DNA of 64,000 nt. Origin: Pyrinomonadaceae bacterium (lineage in GTDB: Bacteria > Acidobacteriota > Blastocatellia > Pyrinomonadales > Pyrinomonadaceae). The stretch covers positions 186,001-250,000 of the forward strand of contig JAIBCB010000002.1 in NCBI GenBank assembly GCA_019694355.1, read 5' to 3'. Made by a program: the position numbers and the translations under genes. This document shows, piece after piece, positions 55,816-64,000 of the stretch (position 1 is the stretch's first letter; each line of letters begins with the position of its first letter). The notes below the pieces were generated by a model, which was given only the letters and a program-made list of their open reading frames with translations, had not been told where the DNA came from and made no database searches.

Positions 55816-56654
55816 AGATACTCGTAACCGGTGCAAACGGAATGGTTGCACGGGCGGTCGCTGAATACTGCCGCTCGTCGAACGATGAGGTCATTGCGCT
55901 TGACCGCAGATCGCTTGATATTTCGAGCCGCAATTCGGTGGTCGAGATCGTCGGCAGAAACACGCCTGACGCGATCATCAACTGTGCTGCTTTTACGGAC
56001 GTTGACGGTGCGGAGAGTAACGAGATCGCGGCCTATGCGGCGAATTCAGAAGGCCCGGCGAATCTTGCTGCCGCAGCGAAGGCCTGCGGTGCAAAGTTCG
56101 TAACGATCTCAACGGATTACGTCTTTGACGGCACCTTCGATGGTTTTTACACCGAAGACGACACGCCTGCTCCGCTTGGCGTCTATGCGAAAACAAAATA
56201 CGACGGCGAACTTCGAGCGGCTCGAGAAGATCCAGATTCGGTAATCGTCCGCTCGGGGTGGATCTACGGACACGGCGGCACTAATTTTCTGAGCGTAATT
56301 CCGGAGCTTTTGAAGGCCGGAAAATATATTACGGCGATCAGCGACAGCTTCGGGACGCCGACCTTTGCCGGCGACCTTGCAAGGCGTTTACGAGAACTCG
56401 CGGCAAGCGACATCCGGGGCGTCGTACACGTAACGAATGCGGGCGAAGGCTCGACATACTACGGCGTTGCGTGTGAGATCGCAGATCTATTGGGAATCGA
56501 GCGTTCGTGCATTACGCCGATCTCGGATGCCGATCTGAAGCGTCCGGCTCCACGTCCTCATTCTTCGAAGCTTGCAACAAAAAGGCTCGCCGAACTTGGG
56601 TTCGACGAGCTTCCGGATTGGCGCGATGCGCTAGCCCGTTTTGTTAAGGCCTAA
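55812..56654 (+). CDS. rfbD: dTDP-4-dehydrorhamnose reductase
   Basis: A 280-residue SDR enzyme. VTGANGMVARAVAEYC binds NAD(P)H, NCAAFTDVDGAE and FVTISTDYVFDG are RmlD blocks, and YAKTKYDGE contains the Tyr/Lys pair. It produces dTDP-rhamnose. The last 11 bases overlap the end of the convergent tyrosine-kinase gene. Confidence 0.93.
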   Translation: MKILVTGANGMVARAVAEYCRSSNDEVIALDRRSLDISSRNSVVEIVGRNTPDAIINCAAFTDVDGAESNEIAAYAANSEGPANLAAAAKACGAKFVTISTDYVFDGTFDGFYTEDDTPAPLGVYAKTKYDGELRAAREDPDSVIVRSGWIYGHGGTNFLSVIPELLKAGKYITAISDSFGTPTFAGDLARRLRELAASDIRGVVHVTNAGEGSTYYGVACEIADLLGIERSCITPISDADLKRPAPRPHSSKLATKRLAELGFDELPDWRDALARFVKA

Positions 56655-59190
56655 AGCTGTTTCCCTGATCCTGAACCGCTGCTGCTGCCGTGTCTGCACC
56701 TTCCATTATCGGGGTTTCATCATCGGCTCGGTGCTTGTAATAGTGGTAGTAGCCGGTTCCGTAATAATCGTACTCGACAGATTCGGATGTAATGCCATTG
56801 AGCACGACGCCGTAGATGCGTGCTCCAAGAGCTGAGATGCGTGTTCGGAATTGACGCATCAGGTGCATCGAACTCTTGCCTGCCATCGCGATCAGGACAA
56901 CGCCGTCAACCTGCGTAGAAAGAATGGCCGCATCCGTGAACGAGATCGCGGGAGGTGAGTCGATAATGATGTGCTTGAAGCGTCCGCGAAGGAACTGCAA
57001 TAGATTGCGCATCTCGTTGGACGACAAAAGCTCCGCAGGATTCGGCGGGATCGGCCCGCTCGTGATGATCTTCAAATGCGGTAATCCCGGAGCGGCCTTA
57101 ATAAGATTTTCGGTGGACTTCTCGCCCGACAGATAGTTCGTCAAGCCTTGAGCATTCGAAAGCCCAAAATGCGAGTGCATACGCGGGCGGCGAAGGTCGC
57201 AGTCGATAAGGACCACGTCGGCATCGGCCTGAGCCAAGGTGATCGCGGTGTTGATGGCGGTCGTCGTTTTGCCTTCGGACGGCTGTGAAGACGTGACAAG
57301 GATAGATTGCGGCGGCTTGCCGGCGCTCGAGAACAGGAGCGATGTGCGAAGGTGCCGATAGGCCTCGGCCATCGGCGAATGACGCTCTTCGAGCGTTATA
57401 AGAGCAGTGCTCGACGCTGCCTTTCCGTTGCTTTCCGAACCGATGCCGCGAATGCTGAGCCGCTTTTTTTCGTTGATCCCGTGATGCGGGATCATTGCAA
57501 GCGTCGGCAGGCCCAACGCACGAGACACATCGTCGCTCGTTCGAACTGAGTCATCAAGATAGTCAAGCAGGAATGCGAGGCCAATGCCTGCGAATAAAGA
57601 AGCGAGCAGAGCGATAAAGATATTGCGCGGACGATTCGGGCTTACAGGTGAGCTCGGAACGGTGGCAGAGCTCGAGATCTTGATGTTGTTGGGCTTTCCC
57701 GCGGCAAGGGCGAGCTCTTGCTCTTTCTGCCGCTGAGTGTACGTATCGAGCAGCCCACGATTTGTTTCGAGCGCACGCTTTAGCGTCGTTAGGGTCGTTG
57801 TTGCCTGTCCCTGGATGTTGGCCCGCTCAGCCTCTACCTCATAGGCGTTCAGGAGCTGGTCTTCGCGACGTTTTGCTGCATCGACCTGGGAGCGAAGCGA
57901 AACAAGGGCTCCGCTGACGGCATCTTTCTCGATCTTCTTTTGATCGCGGTCGATGATCTGCGAAACTTCGCTCTCTGTCTGCTGTTTGGTGGCTTTGAGC
58001 GACGAGATCTTTTCCTCGACCTGCTGAACTTTCACGTAAGCGGGCGTGTATTTGACGAGCAGCTCGGCCTTTTCGGTCTCGGCGTCCTTTATCTGCTTTT
58101 CAATGTCGCGGATCTGGTCCTGCAGCTTTGCCCGACGCTCTGTGTTCAGGCGAACGGTGTCCTGATAGACCTTGTTCTCATAAAGGTCGGGGATATTTTT
58201 TCCTTCGCCGCGGGAACTCGCCTGGACGGCGCCGTTATAGCGTGCTTCGAGTTTGCGTCGGTCGTCGGCCGCTGAAAGCCATTGCTCACTCAGCGTCTGC
58301 AGCCGGCTTGCCGCAAGGTCGGAGCCTTTTTCCTGAAGCGGCAGATTGCTCGACCGCATATAGTCGGTGAGTTTGGTTTCCTGGTCGGCGATCGTGACCT
58401 TGAGGTCCCCGATGGATTTTGTGAGCTCGTCGTAGGCGGACTGCGTGCCTTCAAGCTCGCGTTTTGCGTCCTCGTCGATAAAGATCTGTGCGACCTTGTT
58501 GGCAACGTCGGCGGCAAGCTGCGGATTCTTGTTGCTGACCGTAACTGTGAACAGGCTTGTGCGCTCCGTCTGCTCGACGTGGAGGCCGCCGGACAAGGCG
58601 GCGGCGTATTGATTCGCCCTGGCCGCCTCTTCCGGCGAAAGCTGAGCCTCGGAGGGATCAGCGTTCTCGGTGCCGGTCAGGACGGGAAGCGCACCTTGCG
58701 GTGCTTCTGCTTTTGCAGGGCTTGAGAAGATCGACTTGATCGATGCAAAAAAACCTCGGTTGCCGCTGCCGAGAAGGTCCGGTTCGCGCTGAAGCCCGAG
58801 GGCCAGGACGACCTTTTTCATAAGATCGGAATTCTGGAGCAGCTGGATCTGAGTGTTGTAATACGTCGTCTCGTCGCCGTCGAAATTGATGTTGATCGCG
58901 TCTTTCGCGGTCGGTGATGCCTTGCGAGGTTCGATCAGCATCTCGGCGCTCGCCGAATAGATCGAAGGCTGGCGGAAAGAATAGAACGCTGCCGCTGCGG
59001 TGACGACGATCGCGATCGCACCGATCATTGGGAGCCGTTTCGTGACAACGCGGACATAGTGCCGAAGTGTCCGCTGACTGGACTGGCTTTCGTGGTCGTA
59101 ATACGCCGCGTATGTTGCGGGCATTTCGCGGTTCGGCTGTGTTACATCAAGCCCCCGCGGCAGCGGCGTAAGTCTTTGATCCTGATCCAT
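56644..59190 (-). CDS. Polysaccharide co-polymerase with tyrosine autokinase (Wzc type)
   Basis: An 848-residue inner-membrane protein. The first helix is near residue 55 (PMIGAIAIVVTAAAAFYSFR). A Wzz-type periplasmic domain with long coiled coils (about 250-480) follows, with the second helix near 545 (IFIALLASLFAGIGLAFLLD). The cytosolic BY-kinase has Walker A SSQPSEGKTTT (Lys641), Walker A' VLIDCDLRRPR and Walker B IIIDSPPA. The tyrosine-rich tail is at 807-819 (YDYYGTGYYHYYK). It controls chain length and export of a capsular or exopolysaccharide. It sits beside dTDP-sugar genes. Confidence 0.93.
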   Translation of the reverse strand: MDQDQRLTPLPRGLDVTQPNREMPATYAAYYDHESQSSQRTLRHYVRVVTKRLPMIGAIAIVVTAAAAFYSFRQPSIYSASAEMLIEPRKASPTAKDAININFDGDETTYYNTQIQLLQNSDLMKKVVLALGLQREPDLLGSGNRGFFASIKSIFSSPAKAEAPQGALPVLTGTENADPSEAQLSPEEAARANQYAAALSGGLHVEQTERTSLFTVTVSNKNPQLAADVANKVAQIFIDEDAKRELEGTQSAYDELTKSIGDLKVTIADQETKLTDYMRSSNLPLQEKGSDLAASRLQTLSEQWLSAADDRRKLEARYNGAVQASSRGEGKNIPDLYENKVYQDTVRLNTERRAKLQDQIRDIEKQIKDAETEKAELLVKYTPAYVKVQQVEEKISSLKATKQQTESEVSQIIDRDQKKIEKDAVSGALVSLRSQVDAAKRREDQLLNAYEVEAERANIQGQATTTLTTLKRALETNRGLLDTYTQRQKEQELALAAGKPNNIKISSSATVPSSPVSPNRPRNIFIALLASLFAGIGLAFLLDYLDDSVRTSDDVSRALGLPTLAMIPHHGINEKKRLSIRGIGSESNGKAASSTALITLEERHSPMAEAYRHLRTSLLFSSAGKPPQSILVTSSQPSEGKTTTAINTAITLAQADADVVLIDCDLRRPRMHSHFGLSNAQGLTNYLSGEKSTENLIKAAPGLPHLKIITSGPIPPNPAELLSSNEMRNLLQFLRGRFKHIIIDSPPAISFTDAAILSTQVDGVVLIAMAGKSSMHLMRQFRTRISALGARIYGVVLNGITSESVEYDYYGTGYYHYYKHRADDETPIMEGADTAAAAVQDQGNSFRP

Positions 59191-59329
59191 AGGGTTTACA
59201 ACTAGCGAAGCGGCCCTTTTCGGTATTTTGCCTTGTGAGTGAAAGTTAAATTATGATGTCGTGCAAAGTGCGCGCTTGTACTTGCTTTTATATCACAATA
59301 AGCCGCCGAAAGCATAGGATTTGTGAGGC

Positions 59330-60334
59330 TCAGCGGGTCTTTCGCGCCTGGGACTGAACGGCAGTTATTGCGACCGCATCCACGATGTCTTCTGCCTTGC
59401 AGCCCCTCGAGAGGTCGTTGCAAGGACGATCAAGCCCTTGGAGGATCGGGCCGATGGCCGTGCCGCCGGTCAGTCGCTCGGTCAGTTTGTAGGCGATGTT
59501 GCCCGAATTCAGGTCCGGGAAGATAAGAACGTTTGCCTTTCCGCCAACCGGTGAACCCGGAGCTTTTGAAGCGGCGACGGCCTCGACAAGTGCCGCATCG
59601 GCCTGAAGTTCACCGTCGATCACAAGGTCCGGCCGACGAACACGCACCGTCTTTACCGCTTCGATCACCTTGTCGAGGCTTTGATGTTTTGCACTGCCTT
59701 TTGTCGAGAATGACAGCATCGCGACACGCGGCTCCGTGTTTAGAAGAGCTTTCGCCGAATCAGCAGATGCGATCGCGATCTCGGCCAATTCGGCGGAATC
59801 CGGATCGATCACGACGCCGCAGTCGGCATAGATCATCGCTCCTTTATCGCCGAATTTCTTGTCAGGCACGACCATCAAAAAGAAACTCGAAACGGTCTTG
59901 AAGCCTTTTGCGGGCCCGATACAGCGAAGTGCCGCGGTGACGGTGTGTGCCGTGGTGTTTGTCGCACCGGCGACCGAACCGTCCGCTTTTCCCTCACGAA
60001 CGAGGAGATTTCCAAAGTAAAGCGGGTCTTTGACGGCCTGTTCGGCCTCTTCGAGAGTTACGCCCTTTGCCCGGCGAAGTTCGTGGTAAAGACTCGCGAT
60101 TCGGCCGAGATCGTTCGCCTTCCGGTGGTCGAGTAGTGTGACGCCGTTCAGATTCGCTCCCGCGGCGGCGGCAAGATCGCGAACGACATCCTCACGGCCA
60201 AGAACAGTGATCTTCGCAATGCGGTCGTGTGCGCAGATGGCAGCGGCCTCGACCGTTCTTGGGTCTTCGCCCTCAGGAAGAATAATGTGCTGGGGTTCGG
60301 CGGCCGCCCGACGACGGATCTCTTCGAGGATCAT
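59330..60334 (-). CDS. pta: Phosphate acetyltransferase
   Basis: A 334-residue short-form enzyme. [66 protein letters not shown] and [19 protein letters not shown] match the PTA/PTB family, and the final [17 protein letters not shown] is typical of Pta. It interconverts acetyl-CoA and acetyl phosphate. No ackA is adjacent. Confidence 0.94.
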   Translation of the reverse strand: MILEEIRRRAAAEPQHIILPEGEDPRTVEAAAICAHDRIAKITVLGREDVVRDLAAAAGANLNGVTLLDHRKANDLGRIASLYHELRRAKGVTLEEAEQAVKDPLYFGNLLVREGKADGSVAGATNTTAHTVTAALRCIGPAKGFKTVSSFFLMVVPDKKFGDKGAMIYADCGVVIDPDSAELAEIAIASADSAKALLNTEPRVAMLSFSTKGSAKHQSLDKVIEAVKTVRVRRPDLVIDGELQADAALVEAVAASKAPGSPVGGKANVLIFPDLNSGNIAYKLTERLTGGTAIGPILQGLDRPCNDLSRGCKAEDIVDAVAITAVQSQARKTR

Positions 60335-60484
60335 ACGATTCTTTGAAACCTTTCGAATTTATCACAACGTCCGATCATTAGGAACTGCAGGCCGATAACC
60401 GGCGACCGCATCATTTTTTTTTCGTCTTGTCACAAAAGGCGGCCCCGCGGTGTTCTCTTTCTTACGGCCCAAAAAATCTAAGCT

Positions 60485-62128
60485 ATGGATCCAATAAAAC
60501 TTCTATTCTCTCTCGCTATCTTGTGTGTTGCGGCCTTTCTTGTCGAAGCTCAAGACACCATTCCGACCATCAAGGCGAACTCGGCCACTGTCTCGATCAG
60601 AGACGGCGACGTTCTGAAGAAGGAAGCATGGAATCTCGCACCGGAAGCAAAGCCCGATATTTATGAGACCTTCGTCAAGAAAGGCTCCAAGAAGACCGTC
60701 GAATTCATTACTGATATTGACAAGATCGCCTTTCAGGTGGAGGCGGGCAAGACCTACGATTTCATCATCCAAAAGGGCGAAACGAAATGCTACACGCAGA
60801 TCAAGGCCTCAGAGCTTAAGTTTTGGAACGACGCCGATTTCTGGCAAAGCCCGTCGATCAAAACACCATACAGTGAAAATATATCGGATGCGGAAAAGGT
60901 CGCAGGGCTCTCGAAATTTTGGTCCGAAGCGAAATATAACTTCATCAATTTTGATCTTGTGCCCGACCTCGACTGGGACAAGACGTACCTTGACTTCATA
61001 CCAAAGGTCTTGGCTGCCAAGTCAACACTCGAATACTACCGTGTCTTGCAGGAGTTCGCGGGAAAGCTGCACGACGGGCACACAAATGTATCTTTTCCAA
61101 AAGAGCTGCAATCTGAGGTAATGGCCAGGCCGGCAATTTTTGCTCGATTGGTCGAGGGGCACGTGCTGATCGTCGAGATCCAAGATCCAAAACTGACCGC
61201 CGAAGGCATCGCCGTTGGGCAGGAGATCAAGAGTGTTGACGGCGTTCCCGTAAAGGACTACGCCGAAAAAAATGTGGCTCCGTATGTGAGCGACAGTACG
61301 CCGCAATCAAAGGCGACAAGCGTTTACGAATATTTCCTGCTACGCGGCTCAGTTTCCAAGCCCGTCGAACTCGAACTGAAAGACGCAGACGGAAAGATCT
61401 TTCGACGATCGCTGCCGCGTCTGACCCGTGAGCAGCTGAATAGCCTGCCGAACCCAACAAAGAACTTCGATCTTAGAATGTTGCCGAACAACATTGCGTT
61501 GGTCACGATAAACACAATGTCGGACGGGCCGGGCGAGGAGAAATTCATGGCCGAGAATTTTCCCGCGATGTCGAAAGCAGCCGGCGTGATCCTCGACCTA
61601 CGCGAGAACGGCGGCGGTAATTCGAGCGTCGGCTATAACATCTTGTCGTATTTCATAGACAAACCGTTCAAGGGGTCGAGCTGGTACACGCGCGAATATC
61701 ACCCGACGTTTCGGCCGTGGGGACAAAGTGACAAGGTCTTTGGCCAAGAAGCCGAGGCGATCTCAATGGAACAGATAAAGCAGATGCGAAATGGCGTCGA
61801 ACCATTTCTCGGCCCGCTCGTCGTGCTCTCAAGCCCGCGAACCTTTTCGGCCGCCGAGGATTTCCTTGTTGCATTCAAACCGACAAAACGCGGCCTTATC
61901 ATCGGCGAACCTTCTGGCGGCAGCACCGGCCAACCGTTAGTGATCTCGCTTCCCGGCGGCGGGACGGCCCGCATATGCTCAAAACACGACACATTTGCCG
62001 ACGGCACCGAGTTTATCGGAGTCGGAGTAATTCCGGACATTGCGGTGTCCCCGAAAGTAACTGACTTCACGCAAGGGAAAGATGCTGTGCTCGAAAGGGC
62101 GATCGAAGAGATCAAGAAGCGACAATGA
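60485..62128 (+). CDS. S41-family peptidase, exported
   Basis: A 547-residue protein with a signal peptide (LLFSLAILCVAAFLVEA-Q). A beta-rich N-terminal domain (25-110) precedes an S41 N-helical part, a PDZ-like region (GIAVGQEIKSVDGVPVKDY) and the protease core: GVILDLRENGGGNS and LSSPRTFSAAEDFLVA with the catalytic Ser. Twenty-five residues on, where CtpA proteins have Lys, this one has Ser (GEPSGGSTGQP), so it belongs with the tricorn/IRBP-like S41 group. It probably degrades peptides in the periplasm. Confidence 0.88.
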   Translation: MDPIKLLFSLAILCVAAFLVEAQDTIPTIKANSATVSIRDGDVLKKEAWNLAPEAKPDIYETFVKKGSKKTVEFITDIDKIAFQVEAGKTYDFIIQKGETKCYTQIKASELKFWNDADFWQSPSIKTPYSENISDAEKVAGLSKFWSEAKYNFINFDLVPDLDWDKTYLDFIPKVLAAKSTLEYYRVLQEFAGKLHDGHTNVSFPKELQSEVMARPAIFARLVEGHVLIVEIQDPKLTAEGIAVGQEIKSVDGVPVKDYAEKNVAPYVSDSTPQSKATSVYEYFLLRGSVSKPVELELKDADGKIFRRSLPRLTREQLNSLPNPTKNFDLRMLPNNIALVTINTMSDGPGEEKFMAENFPAMSKAAGVILDLRENGGGNSSVGYNILSYFIDKPFKGSSWYTREYHPTFRPWGQSDKVFGQEAEAISMEQIKQMRNGVEPFLGPLVVLSSPRTFSAAEDFLVAFKPTKRGLIIGEPSGGSTGQPLVISLPGGGTARICSKHDTFADGTEFIGVGVIPDIAVSPKVTDFTQGKDAVLERAIEEIKKRQ

Positions 62129-62195
62129 CGTTGAGTCGATGGCTGTGCCGAATGCACTTGCCATAATCTCTCTTTATCCTTAGACTTTGAGGGAA

Positions 62196-62699
62196 ATGGG
62201 GAAATTGGCACGACGTGAAAAAAGCGAACTGAAGGGCCGAATGCGGAGCTTCGTGATGTTTTTGCCGAATATGGCGAAGCTGCTCGCACGCCTTTTGAAA
62301 GACGCTCGTGTTCCTACGGCCGAGAAAGCCCTTTTCGTCGCCGCGATCGTGTACGTGATCTCGCCGCTCGATCTGATCCCGGATATTTTCCCTTTTATCG
62401 GCCAGGTCGATGATATATATATGGTCGCGTTGGTTCTGCTGCGGCTGATAAACCGGACGGATGTCGAGGTCGTTCGCGAACATTGGTCCGGCGGCGGTGA
62501 CATCGCGGCACTCGCCGATTCGATAGCAAATCTTGCACCAAAATTCCTGCCGAAGCGTATTTCACGCGTCCTTCGTTCGCGAGTTGAACTCGCACCCGCG
62601 GGCAAGATCCTCAAGAGCATCACAAAACGCGATGAGGCCGTCGTCATCGAGGTCGCTGACGATCCGCAGATCGAATCTGTCTCAACAATGTCCAACTAG
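62196..62699 (+). CDS. YkvA-type (DUF1232) membrane protein
   Basis: A 167-residue protein; a TTG at 62187 is an alternative start. EKALFVAAIVYVISPLDLIPDIFPFIGQVDD is the DUF1232 hallmark in the region about residues 45-75 (one re-entrant hydrophobic helix with SPLDLIPD). The C-terminal half is helical and basic (PKRISRVLRSRVEL). Role unknown. Follows the S41 gene by 67 bases. Confidence 0.85.
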   Translation: MGKLARREKSELKGRMRSFVMFLPNMAKLLARLLKDARVPTAEKALFVAAIVYVISPLDLIPDIFPFIGQVDDIYMVALVLLRLINRTDVEVVREHWSGGGDIAALADSIANLAPKFLPKRISRVLRSRVELAPAGKILKSITKRDEAVVIEVADDPQIESVSTMSN

Positions 62700-62754
62700 A
62701 TCCAAGAAAAGACCGCATTTGGTGACGCGGCCTTTTCCATGGATATTCACGCCT

Positions 62755-63231
62755 TCAAGCGGCCGCGGTTCCGTGCTTTGCGGTCGCGCTCTTCAGCATG
62801 GCGATCTGTGCGGCGTGGTGCACGTTGTGCCGTACGGTGCCGTGCAGAAAAAAGCTGAGTGAATAGTCGTTGTCCTCGAACTTTTCAGCGAGATCGCCGT
62901 CCGAGAGCTCTTCGATCGCACGGATCAAGTTTCCGAAAGAATCCGAAAGCTGCGTCTGCAGGGCTTGCCACGCTGCATCAGCAACCTGTTTCTCTTCCGG
63001 GAAATTCCCGTCGGGCGGTTCGGAGACTGGGTTTCCCTTGAGCCGTTCGGCCCAAACGTTGTTCCAACCCGAAATGTGTCCGGCGAGCTCCCAGATGCTG
63101 TGCGTACCTGGAAGTTTGAGGGCCGCGCGTCCGGCGTCTATGCCGCTGAGCGTCTCTTTAAGGCTGGCGGCGTGCCATGGTTCGCCGTCCAAGATCATTC
63201 TTAATTCGTCGATTATCTGCTGCTTTTCCAT
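62755..63231 (-). CDS. DinB-like four-helix protein
   Basis: A 158-residue protein. HSIWELAGHISGWNNVWAER and HGTVRHNVHHAAQIAMLK carry the three histidines of the DinB/DUF664 metal site, and the length fits. Family members bind metal and some use bacillithiol or mycothiol; the substrate is unknown. It is divergent from the CGNR regulator. Confidence 0.85.
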   Translation of the reverse strand: MEKQQIIDELRMILDGEPWHAASLKETLSGIDAGRAALKLPGTHSIWELAGHISGWNNVWAERLKGNPVSEPPDGNFPEEKQVADAAWQALQTQLSDSFGNLIRAIEELSDGDLAEKFEDNDYSLSFFLHGTVRHNVHHAAQIAMLKSATAKHGTAAA

Positions 63232-63283
63232 TTTTGGTCTCCCTTGAAATAATTTCGCCGTAACTGTCTAAAGCCGTGAGAGT

Positions 63284-63354
63284 GGTTACACAGTATCATT
63301 CATTATGTAACCTGTCAAGGGCTTATTGGCGGTTACGTGCAAGTGAGATATAAT
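63284..63354 (+). promoter_or_regulatory. Inverted repeat and promoter before the CGNR regulator
   Basis: GGTTACA (63284-63290) and TGTAACC (63306-63312) form a perfect inverted repeat with a 15-base spacer. Downstream TTGGCG (63326-63331), 17 bases and TATAAT (63349-63354) form a promoter only ten bases before the ATG at 63365, so the message would be leaderless or nearly so. The inverted repeat lies between this promoter and the DinB gene and could control both. Confidence 0.6.
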
Positions 63355-63364
63355 TTTATTTGAA

Positions 63365-64000
63365 ATGGAATTGCGGCCTGACAAATTCAAGCTCATCGCG
63401 GGCGACTTGAGCCTAGACCTTGTGAACACGGCGTCGGGCTGGCAGCGGACGGCGAGCGGCTGCATTCCCGCCGACGATAGTCTCGCCGATGTTGGCGATC
63501 TGGTCTCATGGGCCGTGAAAGCAAACGTGATCGGTGAGAAGGCGGCTCGCCGCCTTGTGAAAAATGCGGAAACGAACGATGCAGGCGCGTCGAGTTTGCG
63601 GCGTGCACGCAAGGCCCGTGCGGCGATCTATGGACTCTCCGTTGCGGTTGCCACGGGCGAAACTCCATTATCCGGTGACATCGAGCACCTCGAAAAAGAG
63701 CGGCGGCGGGCACTCGAAGGCCAAAGGATGGAGTATTCGGACGGACGCTTCGAACTAAAGCAACGCAGGGAGGCCGAACCGCTCGATGCGGTTCTCGATG
63801 CGGTCGTTTTTGCAGCGGTCGAGCTCTTTACTTCCGATCGTGCAAAGCGGATCCGCATCTGCGGCGGCGAGCCATGCGGTTGGCTATTTGTGGATGACAG
63901 CCGCGGCCGAAATCGCCACTGGTGCGATATGCGAGACTGCGGAAATCTCGCAAAGGTGAGGAGATTCCGAAAGAAAGCCTCGAAGGGCGATGGGCGGGAT
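63365..64000 (+). CDS. CGNR zinc-finger regulator with ABATE domain, cut by the window end
   Basis: The frame is open from the ATG at 63365 to the last base (212 codons), without stop. The N-terminal part with FKLIAGDLSLDLVNTAS is the ABATE domain, and the C-terminal CGGEPCGWLFVDDSRGRNRH followed by WCDMRDCGNLAKVRRF is the CGNR zinc finger (Cys-x4-Cys and Cys-x4-Cys), a DNA-binding element. Such proteins are stress-linked transcription regulators. Only a few residues are likely missing. Confidence 0.88.
   Translation, partial: MELRPDKFKLIAGDLSLDLVNTASGWQRTASGCIPADDSLADVGDLVSWAVKANVIGEKAARRLVKNAETNDAGASSLRRARKARAAIYGLSVAVATGETPLSGDIEHLEKERRRALEGQRMEYSDGRFELKQRREAEPLDAVLDAVVFAAVELFTSDRAKRIRICGGEPCGWLFVDDSRGRNRHWCDMRDCGNLAKVRRFRKKASKGDGRD

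Noticed and set aside
60485-62128. Calling the S41 peptidase inactive because the CtpA lysine is missing
   Set aside because: The tricorn/IRBP-like S41 group naturally lacks that Lys, so this is a subgroup trait and not a defect.
1-64000. tRNA, rRNA, SRP RNA or tmRNA genes
   Set aside because: I looked for cloverleaf and conserved-core sequences, especially near ffh and selA, and recognised none; a dedicated RNA search could still find one.

Overview
The window reads as one stretch of a moderately GC-rich Gram-negative chromosome. The best guess is an Acidobacteriota member of the Blastocatellia/Pyrinomonadales type. This is inferred from the mixture seen: TonB-dependent receptors and TPR proteins with carboxypeptidase-regulatory-like N-termini, a CarD-like regulator, an exported protein built from the short repeats found in acidobacterial BlaR1-like proteins, a soluble PhoR-like kinase, an extended S16, and intergenic DNA crowded with short word repeats and REP elements. 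No rRNA, tRNA, CRISPR array or prophage was recognised.

Layout. Bases 1-5955 are accessory: the end of a cytosine-5 methyltransferase, a ParB-like protein and a candidate Mrr-like nuclease meet head-on with a controller-type XRE regulator plus a second candidate nuclease (a restriction-like module). This is followed by a REP/RAYT island bounded by heptamer arrays, a small autoregulated-looking gene, and a tail-to-tail hicB/hicA pair. Bases 6097-10831 are the conserved ffh-rpsP-khpA-rimM-trmD-rplS-rnhB translation and secretion cluster. Bases 10828-31848 are mostly housekeeping: a methyltransferase, a metal-type TonB receptor, a PhoB/PhoR-like two-component system, a CarD-like protein, queF, a DnaQ-like exonuclease, pyrE, an ATP-grasp enzyme, truA, uppS-cdsA, aspS, a second (canonical) hicAB, a thioesterase, RNase D, a YceH-type protein and serC. 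Bases 31845-45305 carry selA, a 2 kb repeat-rich stretch, an MgtE-like protein without a channel, a TlpA-like protein, purL carrying a repeat insertion, hemW, kynA, a cold-shock gene and a lytic transglycosylase.

Bases 45483-54787 hold the most unusual block. After a cystathionine beta-synthase-type gene and a tail-anchored Pro/Ala-rich protein come three consecutive paralogues, each with an N-terminal FHA domain, one membrane helix and a lytic-transglycosylase-like C-terminal domain. Only the middle one keeps the catalytic glutamate. They are followed by a cysteine-cluster protein and TssK, a type VI secretion baseplate subunit. I infer a dedicated, phosphorylation-sensing peptidoglycan-opening module for a T6SS-like machine whose other parts lie outside the window.

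Bases 54793-64000 contain dTDP-sugar genes (rfbB, rfbD), a Wzc-type tyrosine autokinase, pta, an S41 peptidase, a YkvA-like protein, a DinB-like protein and a CGNR zinc-finger regulator cut by the window end.

Across the window, intergenic DNA contains many arrays of degenerate 7- or 8-base words. The word families differ but the period is the same, and one array has been inserted in frame into purL. A separate 27-base palindromic repeat family ending in CTGAC occurs five times. Four convergent gene pairs interlock by exactly four bases at their stop codons.
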